The notes: generated from the letters alone by a model not told the origin. A stretch of 64,000 nucleotides of DNA from Odontesthes bonariensis (GCF_027942865.1 NC_134515.1:11461339-11525338), one strand, 5' to 3'; shown: positions 38,611-56,200, counted from the first letter of the stretch. Program-made: numbers and translations.

Positions 38611-41600
38611 CTCACTCATGTAGGCTGACATCCAAAGATTTCTGATAAATTGCCGTAAAGTCAGAAAATAGAAAAATGTAATCTATCAAACGGTAGAGCA
38701 GGGCATTAAAGGGTTAACCAAAGAGGCTGCCTCTTGGAGGATGATATCTGCTTGAATCTCTGAAAATGGAATGTTTGCTCCTGCCAGGGAAGTAGTTCAC
38801 ACATCCTCCAGACTGTGCCTAGATGGTTGTATCTTCACCTTGTGCAAATGAAACACCTTTGTGCAACTGTGATGCCTACAGCTATTTCCGCTGGGAGGAA
38901 GATGCCAACCTTGCCAACCCCCACACCTGGGGTGCTTTTTATTATGCTAACACATTTCCTCGCCTCCTTGCATCTGAGCTCCTCCCCGCGAGGATATGAG
39001 AACAAGAAATGCTAGAAAGGGTCGAACGAAAAGGCCAAAAAAATGCCAAATTCGAATTCTTTAATTCCTTTGTGGGTGTCTAAAGCGATGCCAATATTTG
39101 TGCATCACGTTTTGAAGATGGATTTTTAAATAAAAGACGTGATGCACCATTCTTTCTTAGCTCTGAGCTATTCTAGAAGCCTCCTCTCTCTTATCTCCCC
39201 GTCTTCCCAATGTGTATTTAGGGGTTGGGCAATCCTCAAGAATAGTGTAAGGGGGTAAAATTTCTGGGTCCCAGGAGGAAGCACGTTAGTGTAATCAAGG
39301 GCCCCTCTGCTTCCATCAATAATCTGTCCATTTTCTCTTTTGCATCATCTACTCTTGTGTCTATCCTTGCTACATCTTTAGATGAGTAGGTGGCCGCTTT
39401 TCCAGTTTTATTGAAAGGTTGATTTTGGATTTGATTATAATTTGATTTATATTTTGCGTCGACATGCTTTTCTTTTACTTATCTGCCAGGCCAAAGCCTG
39501 TTTGAAGATTTCTCACCTGGAAGTGTCGTCTGCACACTTGTAGCCACAGTCAGCCTGAGCCAGTTTGAGTCTCCCATTGAATTAAAGCACAACAGGTCTA
39601 CAGTAAGTGGGCTTTGAGCTTTGACATATTTCCTATAATCGATGCATACGTTTCTGCTTGTGCAGTACATCCCAGGCACTTAAATGTAATTTTATAAAAA
39701 CAATGAGTAAGACTGAGACACCTCTGTGGTTCCCGTATTGGAAACATTATGCACAACATTATGCAACTTGAGCTAGCAAAGCCATCTCTAGAGATGGATG
39801 CTTTTCTTTGTGGTGGTAAATCAATTCAGGGACAGAGCAGCAGCGCCTGCATCTTAATGAAACACCTTAAGGATACTTACCAACTCCCTGCAGAAGCAGA
39901 TCCAACTCTAATTTGTTGAAATATAGGCGCATAAGTCTTTTCTTCTCCACCAAACACAACAATGCTACATTTCCCATCTCATTAATATTGTTGTTAATCA
40001 CCCAGTCTCACTGCCCTGATTGGTTACCTGAGGGGAAGAAAAAAAGAGGCTACTTTGAGCCAGCCAGTGACTTTGTCATTCATGGAGATGGCCTTGTCAT
40101 GCTTGGCCAAGCACAATGAAAGAAGTACAATACCAGCTTGGACTGAGGGTGGCACTGATGTCCTCACAATGTTTTTCTTATGATGCAAAAATCATGATTC
40201 ATGAATATCTGATCAAAAAGCAGAGCATCATCAACATGCACATGGCACTGAAACTGAACTCACTATGGCTCGCTTATCTTGGAGTGCAGCAGCTTGAAAA
40301 GCAGGGGGCTGCGGGCAGTGAGAGAAACATCAAAGAGAATGAGTTTACAATCCCACATTTCCTTTAATGGGATTAGCCAGTGAAGTAACAGCAGCCCTGT
40401 ATGTAGCCTTCAACTTCATTTAGCCTAACCTGTTGACCTTTCAGGGTCAATATTTAACAGTTAATCCAGTGATTGTTATTGGAACAAATTAAAGTGCCTT
40501 TCCCTGCTCTGCTGGTGTTGGCCCAGGCAAACACCTTGTGACTCCATGGTGCCCTGTGGGTTCCACCTGTCATGACGGTGTGGTTGGTACCAAAATGGAA
40601 GGACAGGTCCTGAGAGGCGATCGCAAAAAGGAAAAACATTGCCTATCCAAGCCAAATATGCAGCTTTATAAGCACTCGTCGAAAATATTGTTATGATGAT
40701 ATATATATGATACAGTAACATTAAATTCACATTTCTTGGAAAAGTCAGTTTACAAGTTCAACTATCTTTAGAATTTAAACATGTCAAAATACATAAAAAG
40801 ATCAAAATGTGTTATATAAGGCCACACCTCAACAAATAGAGGGTTTTTTTTTCTAGTCCCAGAGGGTCCAAACACCACTGTTCTGCCTGGCGATGACTCT
40901 TAGATGTTCCTGTTGGTGTACAATGGTAGCGATCAGCATTTTCATACCCAGAGCACGTGGATATGGAATGCTCATTGAATCTATATGATAAAACTGTGTA
41001 AAGTAAATCACTTACACTGAGCACCACACCCCCTGAAGCACCGTGGAGTCTGCTTGTCTGGTGCTTGCTTGTCAGACAACAAGGAAAACAAAGGGAAGCA
41101 GCATGGTGAATTGTTTTAGTAACAAAAATCATTTTTGACAGTTAAAAGCTGCTCATGCAATACATATTTGAACTGTGAGTATAAATTGGGTTCCAAGAAT
41201 GTAATGACAATAGAATAAAAAAACAAATCCGGATTCCAGCATGTTGCCACGCCTCGCTTCACTGATACAATCATGTGACACGTTATGTTGTCAAATCTTC
41301 CAGATTCAGTTTATTTGGCAGGATTCAAAGGAAGCACCTCACATATCATAAACATGAAAATACGTTTTAATGATTTCATCTCCAGGCTGATGTCAATAAC
41401 CTGAAGTTGAATGATACTAATTATTTTTTGTTGCCTGTAGTTTGTGGTTCTAATTAATATTATTTAAACATGTAAAACTGATGCATAGATGTAAAACTAT
41501 CTCTGATGTATTCCAACCTTGTGCAGATGACGTTACCGTAATTGGATTTCATCAACTGGGCACCAACCAGAAGAAAAATGAAATAAAACAGAGAAAAACA

Positions 41601-42389
41601 TGTGATTACCAATCAAAACTTTGATTGGTGTTAATCGGGCATTTCTGGCGTTCCTGATAGAACACACTCCTGCTGCCAACAAGGTCACTCCAGCAACCAT
41701 ATTTTCAAGCATACTGAAGAATGCATCATATATAAAGATCACTATAAAACCTCTGCAGTCCTCCTGTGGTGAACGTGACACAAAGCATGACAGGTCTGAC
41801 ATGATCTAATGTGGCAGTGAGTTTATCCCACCCAAGGAGGAAGGCCCTGGATCCCTCCTTCAGCTCTGCTCCTGCTGTCCTGCCAGGAACAAAATTCAAT
41901 TATCACACCGACTGCCTCTGCTGTGGCAGTTACTACCACTGTTGGCCTCTGGTATTTTTGTTTAACAGCTACTCACAGCCAAGAGCGATACGATAACAAG
42001 CCAGTTACCCCTTGGATTAAGGAAAGTGAAAAGTCAGTTTAACCTCACTTTAAAAATCTAAGGACAGTTTGTATATGTTTCACAGCTTTCAGATGGATCT
42101 GCTCCCTTCTGACAGCTTTACTTTCCAGTTACTAACCTGTTATCTACAGCAGCAAAACATACAGACTCTGTGATATTTCTTATCTATGTTCTGGGGAACA
42201 TGAACGAAAAAGTCAAAGATGATTAAAAATTCTGAAAGCTTTGTTATCAAATTCTCTTGACAGCAGGTGTGTTTGCGTAGTATCCATATTAACATCCACA
42301 CAATGGTTACATAAAGATAGATTATTTCATATTTTGAGGAAAACGTGAAAACTTACATCCAGAGGAGAGAAGAGGAGGAAAAGGTAGAC

Positions 42390-42548
<159 letters not shown>

Positions 42549-42674
42549 GTGCATTCCTGTTTCCATGAGTTCCCTCATGGGCAAGTTCTTCACACTACTT
42601 TCAGTCTACGTGTGCCATCCTTTCAGCTCTCTTTCCGGGATCATGTGGCTCATCCACTTTCCTGCTGCATAGCT

Positions 42675-42770
42675 TTCAAATCAAATCAAATCCAATCAAA
42701 TGTATTTATATAGCACATTTCATGTACAAACAATTCAAAGTGCTTCACATAAAATAAAAGCATTGCAGCT
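42675..42770. repeat. Short dispersed repeat (CAAATCAAAT ... CAATTCAAAGTGCTTCACAT)
   Basis: The phrase TATTTATATAGCACATTTCA, followed by CAATTCAAAGTGCTTCACAT, is one I recognise as recurring in teleost genomes, usually as the tail of a retroposon. No longer element is attached here. Confidence 0.45.
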
Positions 42771-43860
42771 CTCACATGATCCTGCTCTACCCTCATCTGG
42801 TTCCTTATCCTCTAGACTTTTTTCCCAAGTTCGTACATGATTTCATTCTCCTTTTTCTATAAGAAGTGGTGCTGCTTCTGTTCACAATTCTCTTTGATTT
42901 GAATTCATCCATATTTACACTTGTGATGTGTAAACATGTGCAGTCGAGCAAATGTTGTCTCGTTGCTAGAAAAAATATAAACCACCTGCATGCTCTACAC
43001 TGTCTGGGATATTTCCTAATTTTGTACAAGAGGGGACAGATCCCTCTCCATTAAAACGTATTAGGCTTCTATATTATCTTGGTATATTTGAACTTATTTT
43101 CTTGTATAAACATAGTATTAGCAACTTCCTTGTTCAACTGAGAGTTGTCAGACAAGATTAGTCTCCAGGAAATCGAAGGGAAACTGAAACTGTCTTCTTT
43201 AATCTCAGACCAGGTACATTTAGATTACAATGCTTTCTCCGAAATGAAGACACTGCCCTGCATGTTTATATATGTGCAGATAGGTTTGTGTCTGGGCTCC
43301 TTCTCAGATGCAAGGGGCTTGTTTTCTATGAGCCAAGGACACGTTAAGTAACTGTGTCCGAAGTACAACACAAAATGTGCTTTTAATATGGCATGGAGTT
43401 ATACATACAGAGATCAACGCAATCAGACAAATCTAACACTGTAAAATGAGACACTACTATGAGGGTATGAAAAATAAATGACTGAAGAAATCAATACATT
43501 TGAACAAAGCTAAAGTTCTTTCAAACAGGTGATTACAAGATAAGGGCAAATACATTAAAATGAATTACATAAACCACCGGCATAACATTGTATTCATATA
43601 CGTAACTGACCCTCCTGTTCAGCAATGAGAGTTGTGAAAGAGCCTCATACGTATGCTGCCTTCATTTAATTTCGGATATATACCATTAATAGATTATGCG
43701 TCAAGTTTAGTGTAAAAAGATCTCTATTAAAAAATATATTTTCTATAAGGAAACAAAACTGGTGAAATATGAAGGTCTGGTGTTCATTTATTAGTCATTC
43801 TATTCCAACTGCAGCCCAAAATATAATCAAAATAAGCCTGTTTGTAGTCTGATGGCTAAA

Positions 43861-44026
43861 TGTCCGAGCTGTGAGTGTGAGCGTGAAGGCAACATCAATG
43901 ACGCAGACCCAACGTGAGCGCGCATAGCGGGCGCGGCTTCTGCTCATAGTTCAGACAAAAGTGAGCCGACCAGCCTTCACAGTGACTGAGGAGTTATTGC
44001 TGTCCTAAACCTATCTAACCGGCAAG
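43861..44026 (+). promoter_or_regulatory. Probable sdhb promoter and 5' UTR
   Basis: Immediately upstream of the sdhb ATG the sequence becomes GC-rich with CG dinucleotides (GTGAGCGCGCATAGCGGGCG at about 43914-43933). This fits a TATA-less housekeeping promoter; the start point is not defined. Confidence 0.45.
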
Positions 44027-46933
<2,907 letters not shown>

Positions 46934-47358
46934 ACATCTGTAAATAAGACTGGCTCAAGATCCACTTTCTAATACCTCAAACTGCATTTGGAAGAAGAGA
47001 TGAGCCGACACAAAACTTTGCTACATTAGCACCTTTTATGATTTTGAGGAGTGCCTGAGGTTGTCTGTGTGTGTGGATGTGCGTGAGTGTGGTTGTATAA
47101 AAGAACTGGAAATTGTGAGAAAGGTCTTCTGTAAGGAACTGTTAAGCTAAATATATTGTGTGCTGCAACATAATGGACCACAGTTTTGCTTCTTGTCTCC
47201 ACAGTAATAACGGTAGGCTCGCATGACCCTGTATTCAGTCTGGTAATATTTAATTATGTGTTCACTGAAGATGTGTGGAGTTTTGTATGGAGATTACACA
47301 CATTGATTAGAAATGAACACGATCTGCTTTTGTTGACTGCTGTTCCAGCTTATATCAC

Positions 47359-47364
47359 AATAAA
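47359..47364 (+). terminator. Candidate sdhb polyadenylation signal
   Basis: AATAAA about 425 bases after the sdhb stop codon, in an AT-rich stretch. Another AATAAA-type site lies near 47594. Confidence 0.5.
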
Positions 47365-47399
47365 TATATGGAAGAATCAAATAAGAAATCATCAAAAGA

Positions 47400-50300
47400 A
47401 TTTTTTTGTTGGAATTAGATAATTGTATGTTCTGCTGTCGCAATGAGAACGAGATCCAGTGAAATCCTACCGCATAACATCTTTTTATAGCTCATTTGGA
47501 GTTGTCCCATAAGGAAGACCAAAGTTGAAAACATTTTGTCCCAGCTGGTAGTCATGGAAAATCCACGAGTCCGTGAAGTAAAATAGAAGTGAAATAAACT
47601 AATGTAACAAAACCAAAAGTGGTGATGTGGCAGAGAATCCAGAATATAAAAGAAAATACAAAGCCGGACAAATCAGGAAACAGAACTGGACTGACAAGAG
47701 AAAAAAATCAATTTTGGCAATGAGCAAGGGAGACTTGGTAGTTAGTGTGTACACTGAGGGAAGTGATGAATAACGCAAAGTGGTGAGTTGGTAGCCCTTT
47801 TCACACAGTTCAGAAGCAAAATAGCAGTGTAAACTGATGCAATGCTGATAAGCCTCTAAGCTGAAAAGAGGTTGTGGCAGCCAAACAGAACACACCGCTC
47901 TAACCAGCAAACACTATTGACATTCGGATAATTCCACAACACCAGCTTTTGTTTGAAAAGCACATAATGATTAAGACACTGAGTAGACTGGGGTCTTTGT
48001 AAATTACCCAAAGGCAAGAGCAGTAGCTTAACGAGTAGATCGTTTTTAAGCTTGGACAAAAAAAAAAACAGGTGCAGAACAAGAACAGGAAGCAAAACCA
48101 AACAAATTACACAACGAATGAAGCGCTAACAAATTGAAACAGGAAATGTTGTAGACATGGAACAGGAACAGGAACTTTACTGCATTTGAATGCCCAATCA
48201 GAAAATATAAACCATGACACAGGTGTTGTTGCCTCAGGGGCCTTTTCTTCTCGTTCTTTTTTCTTATTAAATGTTACCGACCTGATTAGTTCACAAGATG
48301 GTATAAATGAATGTATAAAAGTGCACCATATTATGACATCCATTACCTATGCCTGTGATACTACAGTTTTTGGTCATGAAGATGCTTAATGCGTGCCCCA
48401 CAATACCAGAAAGTAACTAGGTTTAAACCAAAGCCACATCACATCATCAATAACCCCTCGTAGACCGGAAACTAAAGAGATTCTTTTATAAAAAACAACA
48501 CTAATTTTTAAAGCGTTCTGGTTTACTTTTTATACTGCTTTGTGATGCAGTTATAGTACAGCAAAAATTAGAAAAAACTAAAACAAGTGGCATTTGTACA
48601 ATGCATTTAGTGTCTTACTGAGAATATGTGTGAGCCCCATGTTTGTTTCAAAATATGTATCTACTCCTCAGGCTGCATTGAGGAACTTCAAGTACAAATT
48701 TGGTGACACCTGGTATTTTTCTTGCTTCCGAGGCACTGGAACAAGTGCTTGTATCACCTACACCAATGTATAACTACGGAATATGAAATTATGTTTTTTG
48801 TGAGTTTACTGTTTGTCGTTCTTTACCAAAATGAACATCTGTGTCTGCAACAAATGTTGATGATGGCAATGACATAAATATAGGTAATTCTTTAGGGCAT
48901 GACAATTTTGAACTGAAAATAGGCAGCATAAGATTTTTCTGTAAATTTCCACAGTCCTATGAAAAAGTTGTAAGATGCATAGACTTAAAAAGACATTCAG
49001 TCAGATCAGTGAAGAGAAAACATCCAAAATACAATTTTAGGTGTTTATTTTACCACGTTTTTTAAATGAATGATTTATCTTAATCAGTGCACATGAAATC
49101 AAACCATGTATCACTTGCTGTTTTAAGGAGGTGACCATAATAGACATTAGACATTTCAATCCCATGATCAAGAAAAAGAGCACTGCTGGCACTTCAAAAT
49201 CTAACGTCACAGTCTGTGGCGCTCGTTGGTCAAGCATGTGACAATTTTGGACGATTAGACTTGCCGTAGAAAGGTGAAGCAGCTGTAGCTGCACGTTTTG
49301 AAAGAAGGTTTCATGCGTGATAAAAAGACAGACCGTCATTGAGAGGAAGTATGTGAATGGTGTCATCGTGACGAGAGGATGGACAGGCGTAGTAAGTGTT
49401 TTTCAATGCTTTTTAGTTGACGTTTCTTCCACAGAGAAGGCTGCACAATGTGTTTGCTAACCGTTAGCTACAGCCAGACAGCTGGGGTTGATATCCCGCC
49501 GTCCATCTCTCAGAAGTGTCACAGTCATCTAATCGATTCAATTCCTTTGACAAACATCTTTCTTGAAAATGATGAAAATCTTCTTTTCGTCAGTAAAAGT
49601 CTGCAATAGTCAGTCAATGCACACTGCAGTAACAGAGCTTAAAGACAAGGCTAGTTAACTATCTGGTTATGACCTTAATTATAGGTTAATTATCATGATC
49701 AGAGAACCAGGTAAGACGTTTACTTGTGTTGATTATTTATTGTGCCATTTAAAACAGTTTAATTGGATTTCACCAGAACTAAAAAAAAAAAAAATACCTA
49801 GTGACATTTTTATTTAATCATACTAATATTTTGTAACTGCACAATTAACCTAGCCCTGTATATCCAAATGTACCTCCACCTTATCAGAACACAGGCAGTT
49901 CAATTCAGTTTCAAACAGCTTACTCCACAGATCTTACTTCTTACATCAGTGCCTTTAATACAGGTGCTAAATAAAGCACAACTGTAACTAACGTTAATGT
50001 TACTCCTACTTCTACAACTGCTGATTCTACTAAATTCTTGGCCTTCATCACCGCAGCCCTTTTGTGTTTTAGGTGTGACCATGATTGATGCTGACTGTTC
50101 ATCTGTGCTGCTCATAAATCCCAAATACCCTAACATACTATTAACTGCATTAAAACAAATCCCAGGTCCATCTACAGTGATTCAATAAAGAAATCAAGAT
50201 ATAATTTGACGGTCCATCCAGTGGCTGTGGGCCTTGGCATGCACTTCCAGTAAACCCTGGTTTTTGTGCTACTTGAGGTTGCAGATTGCTTTTTTGCAGC

Positions 50301-51290
50301 CTCAGCACAGTTGACTGTCTTGTGTCTGTCTCGTCATCAGTACGGTCACTACAGTTCCCTGTTTGTGACATTATGGAAAGTTTGTTCTGTGTAGGAGATC
50401 TTCTCAAAATGTATCTGGCTCTTTGAACAGAGTTACAGTATTCATTTATGTCCGGGACAGGAGTGGGTTAGAAGCCGTGTAATGATCGCTTGCAGTTGTC
50501 TTGAATTCCTATGGCTGAGGTATTTGCCACTGAAATGGTCACATGAAACTTGCTGAAATTGCATACATCATCGCAATACCAGTGTTGATATTGCTGTATT
50601 GTGAGATTTTTCTTTTTAACAGGTTATCGACACTCTGTAAACTGATGTGAATTACTCATATTTGGAGTTTAGCAGGGTTTGATTACATATCTGTTGCTTT
50701 TGGTTGTGATTGGCCTAGTTAGACCATGCCCAACATGTGATTTGCTAACTCCTGATAAACTTTCACATGATTATACCACAAGTATTTGCATAAGGCAGAG
50801 GACCCCTTGCTTTTTGTTTCTGTAGTTTGTGCTCGGTGTGTAGACAGAGCAACAAAATGACTTTCAGAACAGGATACAAGTACTGTACCTCTGGGTTAAT
50901 AGGAGTCATTAGTGAGCAAACAAAACTATTTACATTACCTTAATGCTAACTTGATGTTTAACCAGTAGTTTAAATGTTTATTTGTGGTAAGAGATGTTGG
51001 TACCAAATGGACAAAAATAACATAATCTCTACATAATCTGTAGAGAAGTATGCCTGTCTTTGCCAATCTACAAAAACATTGATACCTGTTGTTTCCCATT
51101 CGTTATTTGGGTTTCCATGCATTTCCTATCTAATCTGTCCATTTCGAGGTGCGTGAAGATTACAATGTAGCAACAGGCTTAAAATATGTTTAATGTATTT
51201 ATTTTCGACTCATTTTTTGAGTTTACAAGATGAGCTTTTTTAAAATTTATTTGCTGTCAGAAGAAAAAAATATAGCCTTTGGGCTGCGTC
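47400..51290. other. Interval between sdhb and atp13a2
   Basis: No exon with a recognisable product. The part 47600-48200 is A-rich on the plus strand and repeat-like, similar to 37480-38120. The rest is AT-rich unique-looking DNA. Confidence 0.45.
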
Positions 51291-51471
51291 CAATACCACC
51301 TTAAAAACCGGTTAAACTAGTGTGTTGTCAGCTATCAGGCGCTCGTGCCTACGCGCACGCTCCGAAGCAGCAGCACAAGGTAGGATTGATCAGCAGCAGA
51401 ACTCATATATATGTGATCCTTTTGTCATTTCGGGAAGTCGTTTGCTTTAGACACACGGTCAGGAGTTGACG
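51291..51471 (+). promoter_or_regulatory. Candidate atp13a2 promoter and non-coding first exon
   Basis: A locally GC-richer patch (GGCGCTCGTGCCTACGCGCA at about 51338-51357) is followed by a good splice donor, GACG|GTAAGC at 51471/51472, with no ATG in the stretch just before it (51421-51471). This fits a 5' UTR exon about 1.75 kb upstream of the first recognised atp13a2 coding exon. No transcript evidence is available. Confidence 0.3.
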
Positions 51472-52237
51472 GTAAGCTCAGTTTCTTTTTCAAGGGTTAC
51501 GGTATTGTTTTGTTGACGTTTTTTTTCTTGTAATTGGAGGCGGAAGTGCGCCTCCGAACAAACAAATAACTTTGCTACAATTGATGGCGTCTTTTATCCC
51601 CTCAGTTATCGCATATTATTCAAACACTGACTTTCCCTTACGTACGTTATGGGACTTTTAAAGTTAATGTTTGTCTCGGAGCTGCAAGTGTTTCGGTCGC
51701 ACTGAGGTGTGTTACCGACTTTATTGAAGTTTATGGCGACTGTATTCTCTTGTTTGTTTTCCTAAAGTTTGTAAGTGTTTGCATTGTGTTCTCACAGTGT
51801 TATTAAAACTAGAAACACTGAGATTTTTTTTTATTTTATTTTTGTAGATGGATTTGTTTCACTGCATTGCTTGATCGTGAATTAAGAAAACGAATTTGCT
51901 ATCCTGAAACGCTATTTTAACCATTTTAAACCAAACTAATACTGGAGTCTTGTGCCCTAATTGAACACAGATTAAGCTTTGTGCCTCAGTCAAGGTTAAG
52001 TTGTATTGCTTTGTCAAAACCTGACCTGCTTATCTTTCATTACCAAGTTAACACACACAAAATGATGTTTGCACAAATAAGCTATATCTTTGTTTGTGGT
52101 ATGTCCCAGACTCATGTTGAAATGCTCTGCTGTGAGTAGGGAGTGCGTGTAAAATGCAAACAGAATACATCCATCTGTGGCCAAAACTCATCTGATAAAA
52201 TTCAGGGTTGCAGGCAAACAAGATGCAGTGATTTTAA

Positions 52238-52266
52238 AAAAAATAAATAAATAAATAAATAAATAA
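52238..52266. repeat. AAAT tetranucleotide repeat
   Basis: Seven or so AAAT units following a short A-run. Confidence 0.85.
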
Positions 52267-52496
52267 TTCAAAACAGTTACTGAAGCTCAAAAATGTTATC
52301 CCTTTTTTAATTAATTCATTTCTTTTTACATCATATTTGGATGCTAATTCCAAAATGATTTCCAAGTGAGGAAAACATCGAGGGGCGAGATAGATAAGAA
52401 TACTTCAACGGGTAGACCAGAGAAGTTGGGGCTCAAACCACCGATCTTCAAAATGGAAGATAAAGTCTCTATATCCTGACCTACAAGCAGTTATAT

Positions 52497-52680
52497 TTGT
52501 TTCCAAAATGTTGGGACAGGGGCCATAGTTGTGGCAAAATCTTTAGAACATCTCAGTCAAAGATGGAGAGCAGGTCATCATTCTGTCTAAGACTGCAAAT
52601 TAAACTTCAAAGATCTTGGTTATGTTTTCATCAACTGTCGATCTTTGTGCTAGCTGTGGTGTTCATCTTACTGCTTTCCT
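52497..52680. mobile_element. Small fragment related to the 57340 element
   Basis: TTCCAAAATGTTGGGACAGG at 52501-52520 resembles the GTTTGGGACAGGGG end of the copy at 57340-57605. Only this short part is convincing. Confidence 0.3.
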
Positions 52681-53225
52681 AGACTCCAGCAGTGTGTTGT
52701 TGTACACTCGACACAGCAGGCCTATGTAGCGGTACAGCTGGACATTTCCATGGCATCACAGACCGAGCTAGAGTAGAATAGATAATGATATTAGGCCACT
52801 GCCTCGCTTCATGTAGCTGCTCAGACGTATCCTGTGCCGACGAGTATTTGGCAAATATTTGATTTGCTCTGACCACATTGATAATAATTGGACAAAAATA
52901 CTTAAATACAAAGTTAGGTTTTAACAGAATACTGGAAATATGATTGCAGCTGTGCCACACCTCAAGTTTAACTGATGGTCTATTTAAAGATTACGGCTCA
53001 GAAGCGAGGATGTCCCTGTTTGTCACATCTCTGGTGCAAGGGACTAAGAAGCAAGGAGAGGAGTTGAGGAGAAGAATTGAGGATGTATAAATTTGCGTAT
53101 GAGACAATGGGTGCAGTGTTGTGGTTTGTGTTTTTTATTATATTGACTTTGAAGGTGTGTGTTCTGCTCCCGACTATAAATGTGATGGCAGAGGAACCTT
53201 TAAACGTGCATGTCCTGTTCTGTAG

Positions 53226-56200
53226 GAAGTGCGGTGGAGCCGCTGAGCGGACTCCCGTCACCCAGTCCACGTGACCCCCTGCTCAGTCCCGACTCGCACA
53301 TGGTAAGATCCCCCTTAGTGTTTCTGCTAAACTGACAGTGACTGCCAATGTAGTAAGAAATGTTTAACGTAGCAACAAAATGTAGCCGAGAAAAAGAAAG
53401 AGGACACATTTGGAAATCTGCAACCAACATAAGAAAAGGTCCAGAGTCTTTGGTGACAGATGGGCAGACTGAAGTGGTAATGGTTGTGTGATTTGTTTAC
53501 CTGATGTGGTGCCTAACACCTGCCACATGCAGATGTGCACATGCTACTGCACGTCTGACATAGAGGAACAAGCGGTGCAAAATACTTTCAGTCACATTTG
53601 GTGGCAGTATCACCAGCTAAACAAGGTGCTGTCAGATCAGTGTTTTTCTACAGTGGCCATTTCCTCTACTTAGAAAAGAATGGACGTGGAGCCATGTTTC
53701 ATTGTTAGTCAGCAAAAGTAGGTGAAAAATTACAACCAAATTTCATTCAACTTATTAGAGAAGTAAATTATAGGCAAGAGAAGAGCACATTAACGCTCAG
53801 ATTCAGATTGCTGTCTTTAAAACTGAACAGTTTGACCTTGATGGAGGGCCGCACTCCCTGCATGCCTTTCTAGTTATCGTGTGTGTTTTGATAATCTGAT
53901 GAGATTTATTGAAATGAACCTCTGTTTGAAAATGAAACTGAGCCTGTGTTTGAATCTGAAAGAAGTGTCTTGACTTTTTGCTCCTCCAGGATGTACAGGG
54001 GTATAAGTGGGTGCGCTGGCGGGTGTGGTTGTGTCGTGTCGCTGCCTTGCTGTCCTTGGGTCTCCTCCTGATTGTGTTTCACTGGCGCCCGAGGCTCGCT
54101 GTCCTTGCCCGCTGCTGCTCCTGCCCTCTGGCTTTGGCAGATATTCTGCTGCTCAGAGTGAGAAAATAAATCCATGTGCAGAATTAAAACCCAGTTTGAC
54201 AGCTGCAGTTTGATGCCTACGACTATCCTCCATATTGTCCTTTTAAAGGTGTATGAAACTTGCATGTTAAATATTAGATGAGCTGTCAAAGCTAATACAA
54301 AGTGTCTTAGTGCAGTCAATATATTACTTGAATGTTAAGTTATGGGTGGGTTATATTAGCCTGGGCGAAAGCTGACTGTTGACTCTGTCAAACAGTCTGG
54401 GAAAACCCAAGAGGAATCCGTTTCCATGGAGGGCGGGACCTTACCCAGCAACTTAAATTCATTGGAGTAACGGAGTTCCCTTAAAGGCACAATGTGCGAT
54501 TTTTATGTCATTTTTAAGTGTATTGCATACAAAAAACACCTATACATACCATAAGAGTGTGCAGAAATAATCCTACTGGCATGTCCTAACCAAAGTTTAT
54601 ACGCAGCATAGCTGAGTTTTACATCAGTTTAGCATGCTAAACTGATAGCGCCGGACCGGCAGTTTTTCTGGCCAGGAGGTGGCGATATAGAGTAAAATCA
54701 ACCTCCGTTCAACTCCAGGCAGTAGAAGAAGCCACTAGCACCTGCTCTGAGGAGGAGTGAGTGGGGTGGGGGCGGGGTGGGACGGGGCCAGGGCCAGCGC
54801 CAGCGCCAGCGCCAGACCAGCGATTTCTTCTACTGCCTGGGGTTGAACGGAGGTTGATTTTACTCTATATCGCCACCTCCTGGCCAGAAATCGCACATTG
54901 TGCCTTTAACCAATCATAATGTTTAGAAATGACGTTGGTTATGCGCCGAGGTTCATGCTTACTCTCGCGAGGCTCTAGCTCGCGAATCACGCTTCCCACA
55001 TCCGCTTTCATTATACCGATACCATTTGATAAATCAAACTTTTCCCAAAGCCAGTTGGAAGGAGAGCTACGACATCCTTGCCACTAACAAAATTGACGAG
55101 GCATTCCTCTTGCTCTCGTTTTAATTGTGTAATGATCTCCAGAGTTGAGACAACTTCATGGATAGCTTCTAGCGTTCTTCCATCGCCATATTTATTTCCG
55201 CTGCGGTTGAACTACAATTATATGGACTACAATGGACTCCGCGCGTGAGTTCTGCGTCACCACTCGCAACTGTTTGCTGATTGGCTGATTAACACTGAGC
55301 GAACCGAGGTAGGGGGATTTGGCCAGACTATGTGCGGAGCCAAAATCTTTGGGCGGAAGTACATAGGATGGCGTCGCCAGGCTAGGGTTATATATTCACC
55401 GAAAGTTTTGCTCTATTATCAAAAAAAATATTTAAAAAAAAGCACTACATAATTAAGAATTACATCTACAACCCTTAATTTAAAGTAGAAATGTTATAAA
55501 TAAGATTTCTGGCCACTTTTTATGATATGCTAACTGTTTGGGACTGTTCTTATTCAAACCTTTATTTCTTACTTACTTCTTTTCATCAAAATTATGTTAT
55601 TCCCAGCGTGAGACCTTATAAAGATTGTGAACTAGGCCAGTATTTAATATGATATTCTGTTAGTTGAGTCTTATTTTGGTCAGTCATGTAGCCAACAACG
55701 GCTCATGTACTTGTTTGATATTTTCCCTCAGGACAGTTTTGGCCAGCAGCATGTTGTGGAGGTGCTTACAGAGGAGATGGAGGAGGGCAGGTGAGCGCCA
55801 TGTTTTTTGTTCTCCAACAGTATAATCTTGCAACTTTCTGAGACAACTGTTAAAAAGACCAAAGGGAAAACGTAACATATTCTCTGCTTACTTCATTGTT
55901 TCCCTCCAGTTTGGAGGTGTTGGGACAGCTGGAGGAGGCTGAATGGAGAGATACAGTTCAGCTGTACAAGGAGGAGGTAAGGACTGCTGAAATTTTATCC
56001 ATAGAATGTGTTTAGTGATTTATTTTTTTTCCCCTCCAGACCTGAAACAGTTTTTTCCCCGTGTTACAGAAAACGCTGCTGCGCTTCTACCTATTTGAAG
56101 GGCTGCGTTACATCTGGCTGGACAGGAAGGGGGCTTTCTGTCGTGTTAGGTACCAACAACAAAAGTGGCACAACCATATGCAAACAGAGCAGAAAGAGGA

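Noticed and set aside
53077-53274. Open frame through the first atp13a2 exon with a hydrophobic start
   Set aside because: It is out of phase with the conserved atp13a2 reading and crosses the acceptor; the hydrophobic part is intronic.
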